The notes beneath the pieces were generated by a model. It worked only from the letters and a program-made list of their open reading frames with translations, searched no databases and had not been told where the DNA came from. A DNA stretch of 64,000 bases, taken from contig BDSL01000009.1 of assembly GCA_003116995.1 (NCBI GenBank), positions 806,001 to 870,000 on the forward strand, given 5' to 3'. A program made the position numbers and the translations under genes. This stretch comes from Yamagishiella unicocca (Eukaryota; Chlorophyta; Chlorophyceae; Chlamydomonadales; Volvocaceae). Of the stretch, positions 56,401-64,000 are shown piece by piece; positions within the stretch are counted from its first letter, which is position 1, and every line of letters starts with the position of its first letter.

Positions 56401-59400
56401 TCACGTTCGAGGGCCTCATCGACGAGATCACGGGCATACGGCATGGGTCGGTGCCCTGGCAGCCTAAAGGTAGCAGGGCGGTGCCGTCGGGATGCGGTCC
56501 TGGTGGGGTAAGCCCCCAGGAAGACTAGGGCTGGGAGGCCTTGTGTGCGCCTTTTAAACTCCCGCGGGAGCACGCGGCGTCATCTTGGAGCACATAAGGC
56601 ATGAAGTCAGCGCGCCAAGTCCCCAGTTCGCAAAGCTGCTGCTTCCTGGCAGTTTACTCCGCGCCTCATGTGGACCTGCGTACATGTAACGCACTGCTTG
56701 GGCTCCCGCTTTTGACGCCAATGGAGCCCCCTTCCCGGCCCTCTGCTGCACCCTCCCGCCCCCGCCAGACAAGCGCGGCCCCGGGGAGGCCGGCGACTCG
56801 CACGGCGGCCCCGGCAGCCGCGGACCCACGGGTCGCACGCTCCTCAACAGCACCGACCCGTTCTACCGCGAGTTCCGGGACCTGCCGTTCCACGTCACTA
56901 TCATGAGGTGCGGCAGGCCGTTCTGCGGGCGTCTGTGGACGACGGATAGTCAGTCGCGGAGCCCGCGGGTAGTAAGACGCGGACGCCGCCCAAGCCCGCT
57001 GATCCGGCGCCTCCGCCTCCCTCCTACCTACGCTTCACGGGCTCTCCTCGACCTCCTCCGCAGGCTGCAGCAGTACGCGCTGGAGGCCCGGCGCGAGTAC
57101 AGCGAGCTGGGCAGCAAGGACCTGAGCGAGCTCAAGAGCTTCGTGAAGGGGCTGCCCAAGCTCAATATGCTGGACCGGCTGTCGGACGTGGCCACACCGC
57201 CGGCGGAAAGGGTGGGTGCGGGGATGGCTGGGGTGTTCGAAGGATGCACGTGTGTGGGAAGGCAGCCAGCCAGCCCGGAGCTGGAGGTGCAGCCCGTCGG
57301 CTGAGGACGAGCAGGACACTAGATAAAGGGAAGGGTTGGGATCCTTCCGGTAGGAAACCCAGCTGAGGCGCCCAACGCTGCTTGCGCCGGTTAAAGTGTT
57401 GCTGCCTGCTCGACAGGTCAAGGAGCAGCTTTTCCACGACCGCCTCAACCAGGAGCAGGCCATCGTGGAGGGATACGAGCCGGAAGCCAGCGTGGCGTTT
57501 ATCGAGGTGGGTGGTGGTATCGCGTCTGATTGGCGGCGGCGCATCGGGTCGGCATCGCAGTTGGGCACGTGTTGGGTTATGTTCGGCTGCCGGCCATATG
57601 CCGTGCAGCAGGAACTTTCTGCCTCCGGCCTGCCCGACCCTACCCCGCGGCCACATTGCAATTCACGTAGCGCTGCAAGCCGTGCAACCCCTGCACTCCC
57701 CTCTTTAATTTTCAGCCGGCGAGCACCTAGCAGCGGGCCTAGCTGGCAGCCACCTCTCCTCCTGCAGCTCGGCCCGGGCGTCGCATGGTACCTCCCCTGC
57801 CTCCCTGTGGTTTGTCGGCCGTGGATTCGCGGATTCTCTTATCAAACGCCCCTGCCTCCTTCGCCAAGTCCACAGCTGGGTTCATGTCGTAGCTGCTGCT
57901 TCCTGTTGTGATGCGATGGCACGGACACTTCAAGTAGGAGCACCATGGTGGCACGACCCATGTTGCGTGACCTAGGCATCCCTGGGCATCCCTGTTCCCG
58001 CCAGGAGCTCATGTACCGGGGTGCTGACTTGGAGGATGTGCTGCGGCTGCTGGTGCTGCTGAGCGCCGTGGGGGGCGGCCTGCCGCGCAAGCAGCTGGAC
58101 TCGTTACGGATGGAGGTGCTACACACGTACGGCCATCAGCACCTGCTCACATTGAACGCGCTGGAGAAGTCAGGTGGGCACGAGGCATCGGTGGCTCCCC
58201 TGGAAGGGGGGAGAGCCCCGCGCGTGAGCGATTGTGGCGGGTTGCGGCGGATGGGGACGGGTTGGCCCAGCGTAATATATGTTTTCGTGCTTTTTATTTT
58301 GTCGTGTCTGTGGATAACCGGGAACCCAGCAGATACCTTACCCAGCAGGTAACTCACTGGCGTGTCGGCTCCCCTGGCCCTGCCGTATGGTGTGAGACCA
58401 CCGACGCTGCCGCCTCCCTGTCTCCCAACGCGCCACCTCACAGGCCTGCTGAAGGCCTCCTCCGGAGCGAAAAGCCAGTTTTCGTCGCTGCGGAAGACCC
58501 TGCAGCTCATCGTGCCGGAGCAGGAGGGCAGCGGCGGCGGCTCCGCGACGGCTGACGCACCCAGCGACGTGTCGTACTTGTACAAGGGCTACGCGCCGCT
58601 GAGCATACGCCTGGTGGAGGCGGCCTTGAAGTGGGTTGCCCAGTAGGCCGGCTGCCTTAGGTCGCAGGCTGTACAAATGCGTGCCTGCTGAAGGCGGGTG
58701 GGCTGACTTTGGTGCCAGGGCAGTAGTGATCGAACAGGAGCGCCAGCAGGCCGTTCATGCCTCGGGAACCTATCCCACCAACACAGCGGAAGAAGCGGAT
58801 CAACGGAAGCTTACGTGTCATAGGGTTCAGCTTTTTTTTTATAGCCAACTAGTGTTGCACTTAACCAAACGTATCTGCCCGTTCCCAAGCTTTTTTTCTC
58901 GCATCCCTGGGCCTTCCTCGAAGCCCCCTGCCCCGTGGTCCCGGCGCCGTGCTGCACCCGCCCGTCAGGACTGGTTGGGGCCCTGTCTCGGAGGTGCTCC
59001 AGCATCTCCCCGGCAACCAGTTTGACCTGCTGCAGACAGCGGACAGCAATGGAATGCCGGTGGAGAAGCAGTTCAAGGCCCAAGCCGCTGCTGGCGGATC
59101 GCAGGGGCCGTCGACATCAGCCGGCGCGGCGTCGTCCACCGGCAGCCAGGGAGCGTCGGGGTCGGGGTCAGGGATGGGGGCTTCCGGCTCGGGGAGTACG
59201 GCAGCGGGCGCCAGCGGCTCGGGCGCGCAGCAGCAGGCGGAGACCGTCCTCGTCGCTTTTATCGGCGGTGTGACGTTCTCCGAGATCTCCGCGCTGCGCT
59301 TCCTCAGCTCGCGGCCCGAGTGGCCCTACCGTTTCCTGGTGCTCACGACGAAGATCATCAACGGCCGGACCCTGCTGCAATCTTTCATCGACCCGCTGGC

Positions 59401-59431
59401 CACTGAGTCACCGGCGTCGGGTGCGGCCTGA
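53445..59431 (+). CDS. VPS33: VPS33, Sec1/Munc18 subunit of HOPS/CORVET
   Basis: SNARE-binding SM protein of the class C vacuolar tethering complexes, acting in fusion at late endosomes and the vacuole. Thirteen exons: 53445-53518, 53650-53689, 54228-54331, 54872-55024, 55389-55489, 55811-55977, 56199-56469, 56769-56907, 57064-57211, 57417-57506, 58005-58173, 58444-58630 and 58969-59431; 701 residues, all joins in phase. Signature stretches: KKALLLDPAISGPLGLL, VRSVLYLVRPTVANSQAVAA, DFSVCFVPRRTIACERVLEE, YCLDMVPYDDDVISLELDSA, LILLDREVDLVTPMMTQITF, EGLIDEITGI, LHTYGHQHLLTLNALEKSGL, SDVSYLYKGYAPLSIRLVEA and VLVAFIGGVTFSEISALRFL. The acceptor at 55389 was selected because it joins IKSRPR to EPHDF in frame. 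An Ala/Gly/Ser linker of about 45 residues is inserted before the last conserved strand, and a Gly/Ala-rich one around residues 208-222. Confidence 0.96.
54150..54205. repeat. (CTGC)n repeat forming a splice-acceptor tract
   Basis: Tandem CTGC/TGCC units lie just upstream of the VPS33 exon-3 acceptor at 54227. Confidence 0.75.
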
Positions 59432-59621
59432 GAGGCCGGGTAAGGCGGTCGCCACTTCGCCCCCATCGAAGGCGCTCGGGCGACGGTTTCGTGAATGCTG
59501 CTGCGGTTAAGGACCGCACACAGGCTGTGATTGTGGCGGCAGGTTGAGCAAACATTGCCTGCTCAATGGACTGTACGATAGCCGCTCCTGCGTGCAGTTG
59601 TCAAGCAGGTGGTGCGTCCAC

Positions 59622-59626
59622 TGTAA
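59622..59626 (+). terminator. TGTAA polyadenylation motif of VPS33
   Basis: 191 bases past the VPS33 stop codon. Confidence 0.5.
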
Positions 59627-60821
59627 CAGTGATGGTGTCCGCAATGCTTCCACACGAGAATGTGCACGTGCATATGCGGGTGCGGTGGCGGTGGCGGTGA
59701 CGGTGACGGCAGCTGTCGCGGTCGATGTCCGCAGAGGGGTACCGCGGCTGCTGTCCCATCTAGCACACAGGCGCGGGGCGATGAGGGCCCGGGCCGTGCT
59801 GATGTCCTGAGGCGTCGCGAATCCATGGTGGTGACAGCATAGCGGAGCAAGGTAAAGCCCAATCCCGTGGGATCTGTCACGGCTCCTTGACACGGCCACT
59901 TGATACTGGGCACGTAGTCGACAGAGAAAGATTTTATCCGAGGGTTACCGGTATGCTCAAATGGGGTGACTAGCCTGATGCTCTCGCCTCTAATACGGTA
60001 CTCCGCACAGGCGCTGCCTGCCACTCGTCTATCCGCACCGCAACCCCGAGCAGCCCCCGCTTGGACGTCAGACATTGGAGTGGGTGAGGAGGTGGCGTGC
60101 GGTAGGGTTTTGTGGTGGGCGGGGACGCTGTCGGCCGCGCAGGCGCCCAGGAACCACCGGACGCGTGCGTGTGTGTCGAAGGTAAGGCGCGAACGGTATC
60201 CAGGAATTGCCCTGTAGCGTATAACGTATCGTACAGCTTCCTCTTAAATGGGTGTCGGGATGATGTAAGATGCCCACGTTGCTTACACGCCCAGAGGTAA
60301 GGTAGACGGGTCGAGACACGTAGAGGCCCGTATACGCCGTACGGCCGTAAACTTCGCTTATCAACCGCTGGCGGTATTTTTTGTTATTTTACATACAGGT
60401 GAACATACTGCATGAGCTTGTGCAGATGGGGTGGCACAAGTGGGCAATTAGGCAGATGTTGTGTTGGTTTTATGATGAGAGGTGTGACAAAATTCACGAT
60501 TTTACATAGTCGTAAGATTCGATCATCAAATGCATTACGCAGAGCTACTCAATCGGTGAGACCTTTCTTTGGCCCCGAAACTATGTACGACGTGAACGGA
60601 GTGTCAATGTGCTTGCCAAGCATCGTGTTGCAATATTTATTTCCTACACGCTCCAGTGCACTGCCAACCAAGTTTCAAATGGTCTCCAGGCCCGCAGGGG
60701 CCTCATAGGACTCGCGTTGTTCGTTTGGTCCGGCGCTCCGCTTGGGCGCTGCTGCCGATGGCATTGTGCTCTCAAAAGACATAGACGCATTGCGTAGCTG
60801 GGGGGAAAGTGAGACAACAGA
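59627..60821. other. Intergenic, promoter of the DUF627/DUF629 gene
   Basis: Between VPS33 and the next plus-strand gene. Some 60-100-codon open frames occur on both strands, none recognisable. Nothing else seen. Confidence 0.5.
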
Positions 60822-63800
60822 ATGTCCACAGGGCAGGGCGGTGGCTGTCTGGACCAGTCCTTCTTCCGCATAGCCACCGAATGTGCTGGCGTGTTGAAGG
60901 ATTTTTGCCGTGGACAGCGGTAAGTGCATGGTTACCGTCGGAGGATATGCACCGAATGCCCGACCGTCTTGGCGATGTGGGTATGAGACTTCCGTTATGC
61001 CTTCTGCAGGGCAAAAGCAAAGAAGGCGCTGCAGCGTCTTGCACAGGAGCATCCGAACAGTTTCTTGCCGCACCGATACTTGGTGCGAAGGGTTCAGTCT
61101 GGTGTGCTACGCTTGTGGCGGCCTTGCTTTGCGTATGGATGATTTCACCTAAACATGTTGTCGAGCGTCACGACATCCTAGGTACCATGCTTTCCATGTT
61201 AATGATTTGTTGCGGAGGCAGGCTGTTCTGTGCGCCTTGGTGGGCTAATTGGCACCAAGGTTGGCCTGTCACGCATATGGCCCCTTCACACAGGCTCGCC
61301 TGCTTTACCACGAAAGTGCACGCGTGGAGGCTGATCAGCAGGGCTCATCGGGGACGCTGCCGTCGCATCGGCGGCTCTCGCTGCTGCATTCCGCACTGCT
61401 GGAGGCGAAACAGGTATGCCAGGCCATGCAAGGAATGTGTGTAAGCGTCTGGTATCTCCGGTTAGCATGTTTCGTGTTCGACCGGTGTACGCGACTGCAA
61501 CGACGCCTGACCTGTCCCCGACCCCAACGTTACAACGTGGCCAGGCGTCGGAGTTGGCGCCCGGGTCGCTCAGCAGCGCGGCGCTACGTGCAACTCTTCT
61601 CGTAAACTTGCTAGTTGAGGAGTCAGCGCTGCAAGGCGGGCTCGCTATATCGCAGGAGCAGCCGCCGCAGCCGCCCGAACAGTTGCTGTCGAGTGTAAGC
61701 ACAGACGTTACTGCTTCTGGGTCGGCTGCAGGCTTTAGATCGGGCGATGTGGCATGGTATCAACTTCAGCCGGAGGCGCGTTGTGAAGCTATAAAGCGCG
61801 AGTTCCGCGAGGCAATCGGTCACTGCGTTCGGACGCTGGAGTGCAACGCGCCCCTGCTAGTCGAACCTGTCATCACCATCTCAGATGCGCACGCACGGAC
61901 GTGTGACCCTTGCTGCCTGGTGAGAGAAAGCGTTGGCTTGCGGCAGCGTACGTTCCCTGCCTGGCGCGCGTTCTCGCGATGGGTTCAAATGCGCTTTGAA
62001 CCGATGAGGAACTAGCGTTTGAGCGAGTTATTAAGGATTCCTCGTAAAGGCGCGTTACGGTTGGCTCCGGCTACAGTTTTCTGCGTACCCCGCTGCTGTT
62101 GGTGACCGTGATCGCTGCTGCCTGTTGCAGAGGGTCCAGGACAGCATCGTGGAGTGGGTGAAACAGGACAACTGGCAGCGGATCGTGGCGGAGAAGCGCA
62201 GCGTGCTTGCCTGCATGCACCAGGTGCTGGAGAGCTGCCACACACTGCTGGACAGCACCCACATACCGGTGGACGGCATTGTGCGCCTCCTGCAGCACAT
62301 TTTGAGGTACGTGCCAACACGCCCTGGTTGGTACCTTGTGAGCAGCGATGCGGCGTTGGGAGGGTCGGTGGGTCCTGACTGCAGTCACCTGCCGAAACGG
62401 AGGCAAACAATCTCCCCACGGGGCGCGTATGGAAAGCGTTGTCTCCCACCCGTGCCGCCCAAATGTTGAGTCCAAAGGATGAGCACGGGAGCGCTCGGGA
62501 GTGTGCCGGTGGGTCATGAGGGTTCGACGGAGTTCGGGCCGAAGTTGCGCAGAAACGGAGGAGGGCGGTCAGCGAACCGAAACCTGAATGCAGGCGCAGG
62601 GAGTCTGTCAAAGCGCGTAACCGTCCTTGGCGTACGGAACGCTGCAAGTGTGCCGTACGAGGAGTCACCGCAGGGCGCATGCAGCGCTGTGTAGCTTTGC
62701 CACACGGCTGGTGGCCCCCTCCCGAGCACCGCTGCTCCACTTACCTGCGGACGCAGGCCGCACCAGCAGGACCTCCAGCTGTGGGCCAGCCAGTTGCTGC
62801 TGAGCAAAGGAAGCGTTGACGATCTGCAGCACAAGTTTGAGACGCAGGCGGCAGTGACCGAGCTGCTTCGGATGCTGCGTCCTGGCCGGCCTGGGGAGGA
62901 GATTGCCGCTGGCGGAGCCGCTGCCCACGCGGGTCTAATGTCGTCCCAGCCCGGCAAGGCGCAGTCGCAGGCGTCCCCTGCCTGCGGCCAAATGCACGCT
63001 CCCGCAGGCGTTGTGGTCTCCGCACAGCAGCAACAGCAGCAGCAACAACTGCAGCAGCAACAGCAGCAGCAACAGCAGCAGCAACAGCAGCAACAGCAGC
63101 AACAACAACAAAGGGCTGCGGGTGCCGTGGGGCAAGCGATGGTCGCACCCAGCGACGGTGTCGCGGCGGGCGTTGTGGCGCCGGGACCCCTCCTGCAGCA
63201 GCCGCTTCCTCCGCCACCCCAGCAGGAGCTGGCGCCCTGCCTGTCGGCGGAGCAGGAGTGGGACGAGGTGCGGGACGGCGCCAACGTGCCGTCCGCCGGT
63301 GCGGGCGCCTCCAACGCCGGCGGTGCCGGCGCTCGCCGCCCTGGGGGGAAGGCGAAGAACAAGGCCAAGGGTAATGACACCGCCCGCGGTCCGCGCAAGG
63401 AGCGCAGCCGGTACGAGCGCTACATGGACGTGGAGACGTTCTGGCGCACCACTTCTCCTGAGCAACGCCGCGCGCTGCTCAAGGTGCCCATGGCGGCCCT
63501 GCTTCGAGGTAGGCCCGTGCCGCCACCGGAGAAACGACCCCACTGGGGTTTGCTTCCCTGTGATTGCGGCGCACGCGGGATTGGTGGGTCACGCGCCAGC
63601 AGTTTGCAGGTGACGTGAAGCTGAGGGTGTTAGCTGTGTATCCGCAGCCTGTTCTCATGCCCTGGCTGACTCTGGCTGCTGGCTGGCCCCCATACTGTTG
63701 TCAGGCGTGCGGCGCGAGCAAGGGAACGACGCCGTGGATGAGCTGATCGAGGGGCTGGTGCTGCTGCGGGAACAGGGCAACCGCGCCGCCTGCTACTGGC

Positions 63801-63886
63801 TGTGCCCCGTGTGCGAGCAAAAGTTCCACAGCAGCCGCGACTTCCTAGGCCACGTGGAGCTGGTGCACGAGGGGCTGGCGGTGCAG
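60822..63886 (+). CDS. DUF627/DUF629 zinc-finger protein (UCH-related plant family), 3' end outside window
   Basis: Seven exons seen: 60822-60919, 61010-61082, 61294-61413, 61545-61919, 62131-62306, 62757-63508 and 63705-63886, with a GTGAGC donor leading out. The N-terminal TPR-like part matches plant DUF627: AKKALQRLAQEHPNSFLPHR, ARLLYHESARVEAD, SLLHSALLEAKQASELAPGS and EFREAIGHCVRTLECNAPLL. A Gln-rich spacer and a basic linker follow, then DUF629: ERYMDVETFWRTTSPEQRRA, LLKVPMAALLR, DELIEGLVLLREQGN and a C2H2 finger with CPVCEQKFHSSRDFLGHVEL ending VH. In plants this architecture continues into a ubiquitin carboxyl-terminal hydrolase-like domain, often without full catalytic residues; that part would lie beyond the window. 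The donor after exon 2 (TTG|GTGCGA) was preferred over a nearby GTTCAG. All phases agree. Confidence 0.85.
63025..63111 (+). repeat. CAG/CAA repeat coding polyglutamine
   Basis: Eight Gln codons, one Leu, then twenty Gln codons in the DUF627/DUF629 gene. CAG and CAA are interspersed, which limits slippage compared with a pure CAG tract. Confidence 0.95.
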
Positions 63887-64000
63887 GTGAGCGCACGACG
63901 CGGGAGGCCGCGGTTGGAGGCTGCTGAAGGCGGGCTCGGGATGCGAGAGCTAGATGCAATGAGGGAGGAAAGCTCCACGGCAGGCGCAAGATGCGGGCGT
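63887..64000 (+). other. Start of an intron running out of the window
   Basis: Opens with GTGAGC after codon CAG of the preceding exon. No acceptor for the next exon is reached before the end. Confidence 0.7.

Noticed and set aside
60675..61073. 132-codon minus-strand frame
   Set aside because: It overlaps the first two exons of the DUF627/DUF629 gene, which have in-phase joins and clear family similarity.

Overview
The window reads as nuclear DNA of a chlorophycean green alga of the Chlamydomonas/volvocine type. The evidence is GC-rich, intron-dense genes with short GC-rich introns, GTGCG/GTGAG-type donors, TGTAA polyadenylation motifs downstream of several stops, frequent Ala/Gly/Ser/Gln low-complexity runs in proteins, and a mix of plant-type plastid genes and complex I gamma-carbonic-anhydrase genes. 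There is no operon structure, no rRNA or tRNA gene that I can support, no CRISPR array, and no mobile element that I could prove. Gene models were built by hand from reading frame, splice signals, phase agreement and family similarity. Most exon joins keep phase exactly.

Layout: (1) 0.36-3.0 kb, minus: CUL4 cullin, cut at its 3' end by the window edge. (2) 3.6-4.5 kb, plus: mitochondrial gamma-carbonic-anhydrase-like subunit. (3) 6.25-8.4 kb, minus: YTH-domain m6A reader with an RS segment. (4) 9.8-11.9 kb, minus: COX10 heme O synthase. (5) 12.2-17.9 kb, plus: large NUMOD3-motif protein. (6) 19.2-21.4 kb, minus: small TPR protein. (7) 22.4-26.8 kb, minus: elongation factor 2 in nine exons. 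(8) 28.6-30.9 kb, minus: GNAT acetyltransferase-like protein with a repeat tail. (9) 31.35-31.8 kb, plus: ORMDL. (10) 32.7-34.3 kb, minus: FHA-RING ubiquitin ligase. (11) 34.3-37.2 kb: unresolved. (12) 37.2-41.6 kb, plus: TROL-like thylakoid rhodanese protein. (13) 42.8-46.0 kb, minus: unknown helical protein with an organelle-type N-terminus. (14) 46.4-49.4 kb, plus: eIF3k. (15) 49.9-52.3 kb and 52.4-53.1 kb, minus: two mitochondrial-looking unknowns only 38 bp apart. (16) 53.4-59.4 kb, plus: VPS33. (17) 60.8 kb to the window end, plus: a plant-type DUF627/DUF629 (UCH-related) zinc-finger protein, cut by the edge.

The genes do not form one pathway. They are a mosaic of housekeeping functions: ubiquitin ligation (CUL4, FHA-RING, UCH-related), translation (EF2, eIF3k), mitochondrial respiration (gamma-CA, COX10), endomembrane and lipid control (VPS33, ORMDL), RNA modification reading (YTH) and photosynthetic membrane (TROL). 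Neighbours are often divergent with 300-600 bp shared promoters, or convergent with 3' ends that probably overlap. The most interesting points are the TROL-like protein, whose plant ferredoxin-NADP reductase anchor is replaced by four WI.AWK repeats; the 38-bp-spaced mitochondrial gene pair, a candidate polycistron; the gamma-CA with two zinc ligands lost; and several donor splice sites that lie inside tandem repeats.
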